A stretch of 64,000 bases of DNA from an uncultured Ruminococcus sp. (GCA_900538575.1 UPZA01000002.1:196817-260816), one strand, 5' to 3'. Shown: positions 42,520 to 52,211, numbered from the stretch's first letter. Numbers and translations are program-made. Notes: a model not told the origin generated them from the sequence alone.

Positions 42520-43602
42520 ATGATTTCGCAGTATCCCCATCTGATTGATTTAAACGACTACCCCATTTCCTGGTGGAATAAAATAATCCGGCTCGGCCAC
42601 GATATAAAGCTTCACCCTCAGAGATATTCCCACGCCTGCGTAGGCAAAATAATGGCTACTCTTTTTTACGAACCGTCAACAAGAACGCAAATGTCATTTC
42701 AGTCCGCAATGATACGTCTAGGCGGAAATATAATCGGTTTCGATAACCCGTCCACATCGTCGGTTTCAAAGGGTGAAAGTTTGAAGGATACCACAAAAAT
42801 AGTCAGCAGCTATTCAGATATTCTTATAATACGTCATCCTCAGCCCGGAGCGGCAAAGGCGGCGGCGCTAACGGCCGATTGCTCGGTTGTAAACGCCGGC
42901 GACGGAGGACATCTTCATCCGACGCAGACTCTGACCGACCTTCTGACTCTTCACGAGGAAAAAGGACGTCTTGATAATCTTAACGTCGGACTGTGCGGAG
43001 ACCTTGTCAACGGAAGAACCGTTCATTCACTCTGTAAGGCTCTGTCCGCCTATTCGGGCAATACCTTTGTTCTCGTTTCGACTCCGAATCTCAGGCTCCC
43101 TTCATATGTAAAGGATATTATAACTGCCAGCGGAAGCAGATATACCGAGGTTTCCTCGCTGGACGAGGTGATAAACGATCTCGATATGCTTTATATGACG
43201 AGAATCCAGCGGGAACGCTTTGCAAGCGAGGCGGAATATCTTGCTGAAAAGGATACATATGTACTCGATAAAAAAAAGCTGAAAAAAAGCCGTCGGGATA
43301 TGATAGTTATGCACCCTATGCCAAGAGTAGACGAAATTTCAGTAGACGTAGACGAGGACGAAAGAGCGGTTTATTTCAAACAGGCAAAGTACGGCATGTA
43401 TGTGAGGATGGCTCTGATCATGACGCTGCTTGAAAGCGGAAGTCCGACAAATTTACTCAAGGGCGCCGTAAGAAACGGTATAGGCTGTCAGAATCCGGTA
43501 TGTATAACAAATTCCGAGCAGTATCTGCCTAAATCCTTTTACGGCGCGGGAGATACGCTTGAATGTGAATACTGCGACGAAAGAATACTTCTTGAGCATT
43601 GA
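42520..43602 (+). CDS. pyrB: Aspartate carbamoyltransferase with PyrI-like zinc tail
   Basis: Catalyses carbamoyl phosphate plus aspartate to carbamoyl aspartate, the first committed step of pyrimidine synthesis. The 360-residue protein has the carbamoyl-phosphate loop FYEPSTRTQMSFQSAMIRLG near 50, HPTQTLTDLLT near 131 and the aspartate loop region MTRIQRERF. HPMPRVDEI follows near 264. After the catalytic domain, residues 321-360 carry Cys323-x4-Cys328-x20-Cys349-x2-Cys352, the spacing of the zinc-binding domain of the regulatory subunit PyrI, with flanking residues also alike (CITN, SF, CEYCDE). The allosteric nucleotide-binding domain of PyrI is absent. AGGAGG precedes the ATG; the next gene starts right after. 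Confidence 0.92.
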   Translation: MISQYPHLIDLNDYPISWWNKIIRLGHDIKLHPQRYSHACVGKIMATLFYEPSTRTQMSFQSAMIRLGGNIIGFDNPSTSSVSKGESLKDTTKIVSSYSDILIIRHPQPGAAKAAALTADCSVVNAGDGGHLHPTQTLTDLLTLHEEKGRLDNLNVGLCGDLVNGRTVHSLCKALSAYSGNTFVLVSTPNLRLPSYVKDIITASGSRYTEVSSLDEVINDLDMLYMTRIQRERFASEAEYLAEKDTYVLDKKKLKKSRRDMIVMHPMPRVDEISVDVDEDERAVYFKQAKYGMYVRMALIMTLLESGSPTNLLKGAVRNGIGCQNPVCITNSEQYLPKSFYGAGDTLECEYCDERILLEH

Positions 43603-43604
43603 TT

Positions 43605-44123
43605 ATGTATATGAAACAGCTTTATTACGGAAACGGCAAAGGAAAAACGACTGCCGCGCTCGGTTTGGCTCTTAGAGCGGCCGGAAGCGGAATGAACGTA
43701 CATATTGTTCAGTTTTTAAAGGGATCTGAAACCGGAGAGCTCCACGCCCTTGAAAGACTTGAAAATATAACGGTCAGCCGGCCGGATAAAAATTACGGCT
43801 TCACATTTTCCATGACGGAAAAGACCAGATCAGAGATTACTGAAATTCATAATAAATTGTTGAAAAACGCCGTTGAACTGATAAAAAGTAAAAAAATACA
43901 GGTTCTGATACTTGATGAAATAACAGACGCGTATAACCTTGGCCTTATTGACATCAATGCCGTTGATTCTTTTATTTCCGGAAATTCTGAAGCGGAAATT
44001 ATTATGACCGGTCATAGCCCCGAACAGATTTTTATAGACAGCTCTGATTATGTCAGTGAAATAAATGCAATAAAACACCCTTATGAAAAAGGAATAACGG
44101 CAAGGAAGGGCATAGAGTATTAG
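43605..44123 (+). CDS. Cob(I)alamin adenosyltransferase, CobA/CobO/BtuR type
   Basis: P-loop enzyme of about 172 residues that attaches the adenosyl group to reduced corrinoids. It shows YYGNGKGKTTAALGLALRAA at the start (Walker A GNGKGKTT), VHIVQFLKGSETGE near 31, the Walker B-like VLILDEITDAYNLGLI near 102 and AEIIMTGHSPEQIF. It starts almost on the pyrB stop; ATG at 43605 is chosen, with 43611 as an alternative, and neither has a strong Shine-Dalgarno, so coupling to pyrB is likely. No other cobalamin genes or B12 riboswitch are in the window. Confidence 0.85.
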   Translation: MYMKQLYYGNGKGKTTAALGLALRAAGSGMNVHIVQFLKGSETGELHALERLENITVSRPDKNYGFTFSMTEKTRSEITEIHNKLLKNAVELIKSKKIQVLILDEITDAYNLGLIDINAVDSFISGNSEAEIIMTGHSPEQIFIDSSDYVSEINAIKHPYEKGITARKGIEY

Positions 44124-44158
44124 CCGGAAATATTATAAGAATATAGCTTTCCCAAAAA

Positions 44159-44203
44159 ATAAAAGCAGACGCTTATTAAAGAAAGGCGTCTGCTTTTATT
44201 TTG
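44159..44203. terminator. Bidirectional terminator
   Basis: AAAAGCAGACGC and GCGTCTGCTTTT arms around a 13-nt loop, followed by TATTTT. It separates the plus-strand adenosyltransferase gene from the converging FAD-protein gene. Confidence 0.85.
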
Positions 44204-44211
44204 CAAAATCA

Positions 44212-45789
44212 TTACGGAGAAATAACCTTCATTATCTCGATTGCCGTTTTAATACCGTCAACCGCCGCCGACATTATCCCCCCCGCATAGCCGGCTCCTT
44301 CTCCGCAGGGATAGAGATTTTTCAGAGATACGCTGTTTCTGTTTTCAGTACGGCTTATTCTTATCGGAGACGACGTTCTTGTTTCAGGACCCGTCAGAAG
44401 CGCGGACTTATATCCGAAACACCGCAGCCTTTTAGAAAACGCATTAATTCCTGCTGCAAGCGAATCTGTGATAAACGAAGGAAATATCTCTCGGAAATCA
44501 CTCTTTTCTATTCCCCTTTCATAAGTTCCCTTTATATTTGTTTTCAGATCGGGATTTCCGTTTAAAAAACCGCCTGTTGTCGTAGCAGGAGCGCCCTTTC
44601 CCAATGTAATATCATACGCTCTGCGCTCAATATTACGGGCAAATTTAACGCCGTCCATTATTCCTCCGCCGAAGTCCTCCGGTGAAACAGAAACCGCAAT
44701 TGCCGCGTTGGCATTTTCTCCATTACGGGCAAACTCGCTCATTCCGTTGGTTACGGTTGTATTTGGCTCGCTTGCCGCCGGAACAACAGTTCCCCCGGGA
44801 CACATACAGAACGTATAGACGCATCTCCCTCCGGTTAGTCTGTGAGAAAGCTGATATTCTCCTACAGGGAGTAACGGACAATCCGCATATTCGCCGTAAA
44901 GGCTCTCATTTACATCCTGCTGTCTGTGCTCTATCCGCACTCCTACCGAAAACGGCTTAGGCTCCATAAAAATATGATTTTTCTGAAGCATTTCAAAAGT
45001 ATCCCTTGCAGAGTGACCGATTGCCGTCACAACAACAGAGGTTTCGGTTTCATTTCCGTTCCACAGCGCTTTTTTGATTTCTCCGTTTTCTATAACTATA
45101 TCGTCAAGTCTCGAATTGAATCTAACCTCGCCCCCGCATTCTGTTATGCGGTTTCGGATTTCCTTTACTATCTTACGGAGATTATCGGTACCAATATGCG
45201 GCTTTGCTTTTATTAATATATCGTCAGGAGCGCCGAACGCGTTTAGCCTTTCCAAAACATATCTGCAAAGCGGATCGTTTATCCTTGTTGTCAGCTTACC
45301 GTCAGAAAAGGTTCCCGCCCCTCCCTCGCCAAATTGAACATTTGATTCGGCGTTCAGTTCTCCGCCTGACCAATAGCGCTTTACACTGTCTATACGTCTG
45401 TCGGCGTCCTCCCCTCTTTCAAGGATAAGAGGTCTGTAACCGTTTTCTGCCAGAACAAGACCGCAGAACATACCGGCAGGACCAAAGCCCGCTATAACTA
45501 TACGACCGTTCTTTTTTTTACCTGATATTACAGGATTAAAAACGCTTTTTTCTATTCTTTTTACATCCTTTTCATTAACGCATAGCTCCATGCCGCTGTC
45601 ATAAAGCTCTGCATACACCGAATGAACAAAATGTATATCGCCGCGCTTTCTTGCGTCAAGAGAGGTTTTGTATATTCCGGTTTTAACCGTCAGATATTCT
45701 GATATTCCTGCTCTTTTCAATGCTCTTTTTATAACCGAACCGGTTTCCTCTCCCAGCTCTCCCCTTATATTATTTATTATCAGCGGCAT
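44212..45789 (-). CDS. Uncharacterised FAD-dependent dehydrogenase (COG2509 type)
   Basis: Flavoprotein of 525 residues. After a 90-residue N-terminal region comes the FAD dinucleotide-binding fold with RIVIAGFGPAGMFCGLVLAE near 92 and ERGEDADRRI. Family landmarks follow: NAESNVQFGEGGAGTFSDGK near 145, VTAIGHSARDTFEML near 253 and the C-terminal LYPCGEGAGYAGGIMSAAVD with DGIKTAIE. The long frame adds 33 unsupported residues; the ATG at 45789 follows CGGAGG at 9 nt. Function of this family is not established. Confidence 0.85.
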   Translation of the reverse strand: MPLIINNIRGELGEETGSVIKRALKRAGISEYLTVKTGIYKTSLDARKRGDIHFVHSVYAELYDSGMELCVNEKDVKRIEKSVFNPVISGKKKNGRIVIAGFGPAGMFCGLVLAENGYRPLILERGEDADRRIDSVKRYWSGGELNAESNVQFGEGGAGTFSDGKLTTRINDPLCRYVLERLNAFGAPDDILIKAKPHIGTDNLRKIVKEIRNRITECGGEVRFNSRLDDIVIENGEIKKALWNGNETETSVVVTAIGHSARDTFEMLQKNHIFMEPKPFSVGVRIEHRQQDVNESLYGEYADCPLLPVGEYQLSHRLTGGRCVYTFCMCPGGTVVPAASEPNTTVTNGMSEFARNGENANAAIAVSVSPEDFGGGIMDGVKFARNIERRAYDITLGKGAPATTTGGFLNGNPDLKTNIKGTYERGIEKSDFREIFPSFITDSLAAGINAFSKRLRCFGYKSALLTGPETRTSSPIRISRTENRNSVSLKNLYPCGEGAGYAGGIMSAAVDGIKTAIEIMKVISP

Positions 45790-45943
45790 TTCTGATTCCT
45801 CCGTTATTTTGTATATGTTTAAATACATTATAGCATATATCCCTGATGTAAACAACCGATTTTGAATTATCAGCGGATTAAACGGCATTATATAAATTGT
45901 AAGATGTTATAATATATCAATAATTTCCTTAACCATTTCTTAA

Positions 45944-45972
45944 TTGACAGTCTGCATAAAATGATGTATAAT
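45944..45972 (+). promoter_or_regulatory. Sigma-A promoter of ktrBA
   Basis: TTGACA, 17 bp, TATAAT: perfect consensus, about 45 bp before ktrB. Confidence 0.9.
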
Positions 45973-46017
45973 ATTAACTGTTTAAAATGCTTGGGCATTT
46001 ATCAAAGGGAGTTGATT

Positions 46018-47364
46018 ATGAAACTTAACATTAAAAAGGGTATTACGTACCCTAAAATTGTTGCTTTCGGTTTCTTTATTCTTATAGCGGCAGGTACAAT
46101 TTTACTGCTTCTTCCCATTTCAAGCCGTCAGGAAGGATCGACAGGCCTAACCGACGCGCTTTTTACTGCAACATCCGCTTCTTGTGTTACAGGATTGGTA
46201 GTTGCGGATACTTATACGCACTGGACGCTTTTCGGTCAAATCGTAATAATATGTCTGATACAAATAGGAGGTCTTGGCTTTCTTACAATTCTGACAATGT
46301 TCTCCATGCTTTTTCACCGAAAAATTGGGCTCAAGGAAAGAAGCCTGCTTCAGGAAAGCGTTAATACAATGTATATCGGCGGAATCGTCAGGCTTATAAA
46401 AAAAATCCTTACAGGAACTTTTATTATAGAATTTATAGGAGCCGTTCTGCTTGCGACAAGATTTATACCGAAAATGGGAATCGGTATAGGAATCTACAAC
46501 AGCATATTTACATCGATATCCGCTTTCTGCAACGCGGGCTTCGATCTCATGGGACGGTATGAAGAATATTCGTCCTTAACCATGTTCAGAGAAGACATCG
46601 TTGTTAATATTACCGTTGTCGCTTTAATACTTATCGGCGGTATAGGTTTTTTTGTATGGGACGATATATCGGTAAACAAACATCATATAACAAAATATCA
46701 GCTTCATACAAAGCTTGTACTGATTGCAACCGGAATACTTGTAATCTTCGGAACAGCAGCCTTTTACATCTTAGAAAACGGCAACGAGCTGAAAGATCTT
46801 CCGATACATCATAAAATATCATCGTCCATGTTTATGGCTGTAACTCCAAGAACAGCAGGCTTCAATACAGTGGACGTTGCGTCAATGAATCCGGCAAGTA
46901 AAATGCTGACAATAATATTCATGTTTATAGGAGGAAACTCCGGTTCAACCGCAGGCGGTATTAAAACAACCACCGCCATGATACTTATACTGTCGGTATG
47001 GGCAAGCCTGAGAAACAATAACGGCATAAACGTTATGAAAAGACGTCTTGAGTCGGACGCTCTCAAAAAAGCCGCTTCCGTAGTCACAATAAATATTTCC
47101 CTTATAATTATATGCGAGCTGCTTATATGCGCCTCACAGCCGGAGCTCGACCTTACCGACGTAACCATCGAGGTTTTCTCGGCTATTGACACGGTAGGCA
47201 TGTCCACCGGCGTTACAAGAGACTTGAACACCTTTTCACGTTACATAATCGTTTTTCTTATGTACTGCGGACGAGTCGGAAGCTTATCCTTCGCGCTTCT
47301 TTTTACTGAACAGAAAGCGCCGAATATTGTTCAGAATCCGGTTGAAAAAATCAACATAGGATAA
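46018..47364 (+). CDS. ktrB: Potassium uptake channel subunit KtrB (TrkH family)
   Basis: Membrane subunit of a Na+-dependent K+ uptake system, 448 residues. The four half-pore selectivity loops are visible: TATSASCVTGLVV near 51, SISAFCNAGFDL near 163, VTPRTAGFNTVD near 275 and AIDTVGMSTGVTRDL near 396, each with the conserved Gly or equivalent. The helix-3 intramembrane gate region GGNSGSTAGGIKTTTA lies near 305. The long frame adds 19 unsupported residues; ATG at 46018 follows AAAGGGAG. The regulator ktrA follows. Confidence 0.94.
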   Translation: MKLNIKKGITYPKIVAFGFFILIAAGTILLLLPISSRQEGSTGLTDALFTATSASCVTGLVVADTYTHWTLFGQIVIICLIQIGGLGFLTILTMFSMLFHRKIGLKERSLLQESVNTMYIGGIVRLIKKILTGTFIIEFIGAVLLATRFIPKMGIGIGIYNSIFTSISAFCNAGFDLMGRYEEYSSLTMFREDIVVNITVVALILIGGIGFFVWDDISVNKHHITKYQLHTKLVLIATGILVIFGTAAFYILENGNELKDLPIHHKISSSMFMAVTPRTAGFNTVDVASMNPASKMLTIIFMFIGGNSGSTAGGIKTTTAMILILSVWASLRNNNGINVMKRRLESDALKKAASVVTINISLIIICELLICASQPELDLTDVTIEVFSAIDTVGMSTGVTRDLNTFSRYIIVFLMYCGRVGSLSFALLFTEQKAPNIVQNPVEKINIG

Positions 47365-47430
47365 AATAAATTACAGCAAACTTAATTTGGCAAGCCGCCG
47401 CCATAAAAGCGGCAGAATGGAGAAATGAAA

Positions 47431-48084
47431 ATGAAATCTATTCTGATAATCGGTCTCGGACGATTCGGAACGCATCTTATTCATAGATTTTACGACTTAG
47501 GAGACGAAGTTATGGCAGTCGATATAAGCGAGGAAAAGGTACAGGAGGCTATGCCTTTTGTAACAAGCGCCAAAATCGGAGACTGTACAAAGCTCGATAC
47601 TCTAAGGACGCTTGGAATAAAGAATTTTGATCTCTGTTTCGTCTGCATCGGAGAAAACTTCCAGAGCAGTCTTGAAATAACAAGCCTGCTGCATGATATG
47701 GGAGCCGCTAAGGTTATAAGCAAGGCAAATACGGAAATTCACGCTAAATTTCTGCTCCGAAACGGCGCTGACGAGGTTACTTACCCTGAAAGGGACAGCG
47801 CACAGAAGCTTGCAACCAGATACAGCGTAGACAATATTTTTGATTTTATTGAATTGACAAAGGATACTGCAATTTACGAAATACCGATACTTGAAAGCTG
47901 GATAGGAAAAAGCATAGTCAAGCTTGACGCAAGAAAGAAGTATCATATCAACATTCTGGCGATAAAAAACAACAATTCCATTCAGGCCCTGCCGGGCGCT
48001 GAATATATATTCAGAACAGACGATCATGTTATTGTTTTAGGGCATAATGCCGACGTTGAAAGGCTTCTGAAAAAAATGGACTGA
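47431..48084 (+). CDS. ktrA: Potassium uptake regulatory subunit KtrA (RCK domain)
   Basis: Cytoplasmic gating ring subunit of the Ktr system, 217 residues. The RCK_N Rossmann fold starts KSILIIGLGRFGTHLIHRFY with the nucleotide-binding GLGRFG and VMAVDISEEK near 30. The RCK_C domain fills about 135-217 (IFDFIELTKDTAIYEIPI...VIVLGHNADVERLLKKMD). Two ATGs lie 6 bp apart; the second (47431) has the proper 8-nt spacing from GGAG. It pairs with ktrB 66 bp upstream and ends at a terminator. Confidence 0.93.
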   Translation: MKSILIIGLGRFGTHLIHRFYDLGDEVMAVDISEEKVQEAMPFVTSAKIGDCTKLDTLRTLGIKNFDLCFVCIGENFQSSLEITSLLHDMGAAKVISKANTEIHAKFLLRNGADEVTYPERDSAQKLATRYSVDNIFDFIELTKDTAIYEIPILESWIGKSIVKLDARKKYHINILAIKNNNSIQALPGAEYIFRTDDHVIVLGHNADVERLLKKMD

Positions 48085-48097
48085 TACATTAAATTAC

Positions 48098-48128
48098 GAG
48101 CGGCTTTTGATAAGCCGTCTTTTTTTTG
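48098..48128 (+). terminator. Terminator after ktrA
   Basis: CGGCTT and AAGCCG arms around a 5-nt loop, followed by a run of T. Confidence 0.8.
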
Positions 48129-48148
48129 ATATTTTTTGCCGAAAACTC

Positions 48149-48177
48149 TTGAATTAGGCGGATTTTCATGATATAAT
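48149..48177 (+). promoter_or_regulatory. Sigma-A promoter of dgt-dnaG-rpoD
   Basis: TTGAAT, 17 bp, TATAAT, about 45 bp before dgt. Confidence 0.8.
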
Positions 48178-48220
48178 TAATAATGTATAAATGTATGCAG
48201 AGGGAAGGGAATGATCAGCT

Positions 48221-49210
48221 ATGACTGTAAGAGAACAAACTGAAACCATAGAACTGAATACCCTCAGTCCATATGCCTGTAAATCATTCGGAAACGGAAG
48301 ACGCGTCAGACATGAAGAAAAATGCCCGTTCAGAACTGAATTCCAGCGTGATAGAGACCGGATTCTTCACTGCAACTCCTTCAGACGTCTGAAGAGAAAG
48401 ACGCAGGTATTCCTCTCCCCCGTCGGCGATCATTACCGTACACGATTAACGCACACCCTTGAGGTATCACAGATCGCCAGAACGATTGCAAGAGCGTTGC
48501 GCCTCAACGAGGACTTAACAGAGGCGATCGCTTTAGGTCATGATCTCGGACATTCTCCTTTCGGACACTGCGGTGAAACGATTCTCAATGAGATATGTCC
48601 TTACGGCTATAAACACTATCTTCAAAGTATAAGAGTAGTAGATTATATAGAAAATAACGGAAATGGTCTTAATTTGACATATGAGGTAAAAAACGGGATA
48701 GCATGCCATACTAACGCGGTTGCAAAAACCGCCGAGGGAAATGCGGTAAGACTGTCGGATAAAATAGCCTATATAAATCATGACATAGAAGACGCTTTAC
48801 GCGCCGGAATACTGAAAAATTCAGACCTGCCGGAATTTCCCGTAAGAATTCTTGGAAAAACTAAATCCGAACGAATAACTTCATTGGTCAGCGCTGTTAT
48901 TGAAAACGGCGCCGAGGAAATCAAGATGACAGGAGATATAAAGATAGCGCACGACGAGCTGCGTTCATTTATGTTTGAACGAGTTTATACCAACCCTTCT
49001 GCTAAATCAGAAGAGATTAAGGCAAAAATACTGGTGGAACAGCTTTACGATTATTTTAAAAAACGTCCGGAAAAGCTCCCGGAGGAATACAGAAAAATAG
49101 CGGACAGATTTGATGCGGACAGAGCTGTATGCGATTATATTTCCGGAATGAGCGACGGCTATGCAGTCGATCTTTTTAATGAACTGTTTGTTCCGCGTTT
49201 TTGGAAGTAG
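48221..49210 (+). CDS. dgt: dGTPase-like deoxynucleoside triphosphate triphosphohydrolase
   Basis: HD-superfamily enzyme of 329 residues that removes triphosphate from dNTPs. Family landmarks: CPFRTEFQRDRDRILHCNSF near 36, then KRKTQVFLSPVGDHYRTRLT with the first metal His in RLTHTLEVSQIARTIAR, and the HD pair in AIALGHDLGHSPFGHCGE near 105. The later Asp is in DKIAYINHDIEDALRAG. GAAGGGAA lies upstream of the ATG. It precedes dnaG and rpoD, the usual clostridial form of the macromolecular synthesis operon, and overlaps only the unused longer dnaG frame. Confidence 0.92.
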   Translation: MTVREQTETIELNTLSPYACKSFGNGRRVRHEEKCPFRTEFQRDRDRILHCNSFRRLKRKTQVFLSPVGDHYRTRLTHTLEVSQIARTIARALRLNEDLTEAIALGHDLGHSPFGHCGETILNEICPYGYKHYLQSIRVVDYIENNGNGLNLTYEVKNGIACHTNAVAKTAEGNAVRLSDKIAYINHDIEDALRAGILKNSDLPEFPVRILGKTKSERITSLVSAVIENGAEEIKMTGDIKIAHDELRSFMFERVYTNPSAKSEEIKAKILVEQLYDYFKKRPEKLPEEYRKIADRFDADRAVCDYISGMSDGYAVDLFNELFVPRFWK

Positions 49211-49218
49211 GTGAGATT

Positions 49219-50964
49219 ATGCCTCTTCCAGAAGAATTCTTATACCAGCTTAAGCTTGCTAATCCTATTGAATCGGTTATAGGAGGCTATACCGGACTGA
49301 GAAGAAGCGGACGGGATCATGTTGCCTTATGTCCGTTTCATTCAGAAAAAACGCCGTCCTTTCACGTTTATTCCGACACGCAGAGCTTCTATTGTTTCGG
49401 CTGCGGCGCCGGCGGAGATGTCATAACCTTTATAAAAAGAATTGAAAACCTTGATTATATAGAAGCCGTGCGTCTGCTTGCACAGCGCGGCGGATTGGAC
49501 ATGCCCGAAAACTCTTCCGATAATACTGTCGGAGAGCTGAAAAAACGTATTTATGAAATAAACCGCGAAACTGCCAATTATTATTTCCGGCAGCTTGTTG
49601 CAGGAAACGATAAAAGAGGTTTGAAATATTTCGCTTCAAGAGGCTTGAAACCGGAAACTATAAAAAAATACGGTCTGGGCTTTGCTCCTCCAAGCTGGGA
49701 CGGTCTGAAAAAACATCTTGCCGGTATGGGCTTCAGCGAGAAGGAAATGATAGCGGCCGGCGTCAGAAGCGTAAGCAGAAATGAAAAAAATGTTTATGAT
49801 ACCTTCCGCGACAGAGTTATATTCCCCATAATAGATTTAAGAGGAAATATAATCGCTTTCGGAGGAAGGGTTCTTGATGACAGCGTCCCGAAATATCTTA
49901 ATACAGGAGATACTCCGGTATTCAAAAAAAGCAGAAATCTTTTCTCACTCAATTTCGCTAAAAATGCGGCTGTTAAAAGGTTAATACTGGCAGAAGGTTA
50001 TATGGACGTAATCGCTATCAATCAGGCAGGCTTTGAAAACGTAGTAGCTACGCTTGGTACTGCTCTCACGCCTGATCAGGCAAGGATCATGAAATCCTAT
50101 GCAGATGAAGTAATCATATCATATGACAGCGACAGAGCCGGACAGAGCGCTACTCAACGCGCCATTAATCTTTTGAGCGCGGCTGGATTAACAGCAAAGA
50201 TAATAAAGATGGACGGCGCTAAGGATCCTGATGAATATATAAAGAAATTCGGAGCCAAACGGTTTAAAATGCTTATAGATAATTCGGACGGCGCAATAAA
50301 TTTTGAGCTTGAAAAGTGCAAAACAGGACTTGATCTTGAAACCGATACAGGTAAAGTGGAGTTTCTAAAAAAAACCGTTAAGATTTTGTCGCAAATATCA
50401 AACGAGCTTGAACGAGACGTTTATATTTCTAAAATAGCGAAGGAAAACGAAATAAATATAAGCGTTCTGAGAGAACAGGTTAAAAGTGAAATAAGAAAAA
50501 ATCGTAATATCGCAAAAAAAAGCGAATGGCAGGCTATCCGATCAAAACCGTTTTATTCAGATCCCCTTGTACCGGAAAAATCCTCTGCGCTTAAACAGGT
50601 TAAAGCCGAAGAAGGCATTCTGGCATATCTTTTTCGGAATCCTGACGCAGTTGAAAATGTTAAGGAAAAGCTGTCTCCGGATTTCTTTATAACTGATTTT
50701 TATCGCCGTGTTTATGTTACATACTGCAATAAAATACCGGATTATCAGTTTTTTTCGCTTTCTATGTTTTCCGATGTATTTAACGACGAAGAAATGGGTA
50801 AAATAACCGGAATAGAGGCCAAAAACAAAGAAATTTTACTAACTTATCAAAATCTCAATGATTATATTAAAATTTTGCAGGATTATAAAAATAATCCTTT
50901 AAATAAAAACAAAAACCAGATTTCAGACGACGATCTGTTAAATATCGTAAAATCCAAAAGATAA
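49219..50964 (+). CDS. dnaG: DNA primase
   Basis: Synthesises RNA primers at the replication fork, 581 residues. Zinc-binding domain: CPFHSEKTPSF and YCFGCGAGGDVITF (about 35-70). The RNA polymerase domain includes the glycine-rich region KYFASRGLKPETIKKYGLGF. The Toprim region has LAEGYMDVIAINQ near 261 and the metal-binding SYDSDRAGQSA near 302. The C-terminal helicase-interaction region (about 445-581) is less conserved. The ATG at 49219 follows AGGTGAG at 5 nt; the longer frame overlaps dgt. rpoD follows. Confidence 0.97.
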   Translation: MPLPEEFLYQLKLANPIESVIGGYTGLRRSGRDHVALCPFHSEKTPSFHVYSDTQSFYCFGCGAGGDVITFIKRIENLDYIEAVRLLAQRGGLDMPENSSDNTVGELKKRIYEINRETANYYFRQLVAGNDKRGLKYFASRGLKPETIKKYGLGFAPPSWDGLKKHLAGMGFSEKEMIAAGVRSVSRNEKNVYDTFRDRVIFPIIDLRGNIIAFGGRVLDDSVPKYLNTGDTPVFKKSRNLFSLNFAKNAAVKRLILAEGYMDVIAINQAGFENVVATLGTALTPDQARIMKSYADEVIISYDSDRAGQSATQRAINLLSAAGLTAKIIKMDGAKDPDEYIKKFGAKRFKMLIDNSDGAINFELEKCKTGLDLETDTGKVEFLKKTVKILSQISNELERDVYISKIAKENEINISVLREQVKSEIRKNRNIAKKSEWQAIRSKPFYSDPLVPEKSSALKQVKAEEGILAYLFRNPDAVENVKEKLSPDFFITDFYRRVYVTYCNKIPDYQFFSLSMFSDVFNDEEMGKITGIEAKNKEILLTYQNLNDYIKILQDYKNNPLNKNKNQISDDDLLNIVKSKR

Positions 50965-51005
50965 AAAATAAAGCCGCCGTTATCGGCTTGGAATGGAGCG
51001 TTTTT

Positions 51006-52091
51006 ATGTTAATGGACAAAAAAACAACTATCGAAAACCTTATTGAAAAAGGAAAAGCTAATGGAAAGCTTTCAACCAAGGAAATAACCGACGCGTTGGA
51101 AGAGCTCGATTTCGACGTCGACCAGATGGATACCTTTTATGATAACTGTGCCAGCAACAATATTGAAATAGTAGACGATTTTTCCACAGACACTGATTTA
51201 AAAATCGGTCTTGATTCAGGTATCGGAGACGATCTTGAAATGGCTCTGTCTACTGAAGGCATTGCTATAGACGATCCGGTAAAAATTTACCTTAAGGAAA
51301 TCGGACGCGTTCCTCTTTTAAGCGCAGAGGAAGAAATCGAACTTGCTCAAAGAATGTCGCAGGGAGATTCGTATGCAAAAAAACGTCTTTCTGAAGCAAA
51401 TCTGCGTCTTGTTGTAAGTATAGCGAAAAAATATGTTGGACGCGGAATGCAATTTCTGGATCTTATTCAGGAGGGAAATCTCGGACTTATTAAGGCGGTT
51501 GAAAAATTTGACTACACAAAAGGCTTTAAGTTTTCAACGTATGCCACATGGTGGATCAGACAGGCTATAACAAGAGCTATCGCCGATCAGGCAAGAACAA
51601 TAAGAATACCGGTTCATATGGTAGAAACTATTACTAAGGTAAAAAAAGTTTCCAGTCAACTTCTCCATGAAAACGGACATGATCCGACCGCTGAGGAAAT
51701 TGCTTTAAAGCTTGAAATGCCGGTTGAAAGAGTAAGGGAAATCATGCGTATTGCACAGGATCCTGTTTCCCTTGAAACTCCTATCGGCGAGGAAGAGGAC
51801 AGCCACTTGGGAGATTTTATTCCTGACGACGACGCGCCTGCTCCGGCTGAAGCAGCGTCGCTGATTCTTCTTAAGGAACAGCTAAACGATGTTCTGGCAA
51901 CTCTGACTGACCGGGAAGCAAAAGTATTAAAGCTCAGATTCGGTCTTGAGGACGGACGTTCCAGAACACTTGAGGAAGTCGGAAAAGAATTCGACGTTAC
52001 ACGCGAACGTATAAGGCAGATAGAAGCAAAAGCATTAAGAAAGCTAAGACATCCAAGCAGAAGTAAGAAAGTCAAAGATTTTCTCGATTAA
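51006..52091 (+). CDS. rpoD: Primary sigma factor RpoD (SigA)
   Basis: Housekeeping sigma factor of 361 residues. Region 1.1-like acidic N-terminus (about 1-85), region 1.2 (DDPVKIYLKEIGRVPLLSAE), region 2 with the rpoD box RLVVSIAKKYVGRGMQFLDL and KFSTYATWWIRQAITRAIAD, region 3 (RTIRIPVHMVETITKV) and region 4 (TLEEVGKEFDVTRERIRQIE). These match the many TTGACA/TATAAT promoters found in this window. The ATG at 51006 follows GGAG at 7 nt. Last gene of dgt-dnaG-rpoD. Confidence 0.98.
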   Translation: MLMDKKTTIENLIEKGKANGKLSTKEITDALEELDFDVDQMDTFYDNCASNNIEIVDDFSTDTDLKIGLDSGIGDDLEMALSTEGIAIDDPVKIYLKEIGRVPLLSAEEEIELAQRMSQGDSYAKKRLSEANLRLVVSIAKKYVGRGMQFLDLIQEGNLGLIKAVEKFDYTKGFKFSTYATWWIRQAITRAIADQARTIRIPVHMVETITKVKKVSSQLLHENGHDPTAEEIALKLEMPVERVREIMRIAQDPVSLETPIGEEEDSHLGDFIPDDDAPAPAEAASLILLKEQLNDVLATLTDREAKVLKLRFGLEDGRSRTLEEVGKEFDVTRERIRQIEAKALRKLRHPSRSKKVKDFLD

Positions 52092-52111
52092 TCTTTGACA
52101 TATACATATGA

Positions 52112-52146
52112 AAAAAGAGGACTTCAATAAGAGTCCTCTTTTTCTA
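52112..52146 (+). terminator. Terminator after rpoD
   Basis: AAGAGGACT and AGTCCTCTT arms around an 8-nt loop, followed by TTTC. Confidence 0.85.
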
Positions 52147-52211
52147 TATTAAATTTTAATAGTAAATTCACTTTTATTGGAGGTTAAAATGATTTACAAC
52201 AATTTTATCTC

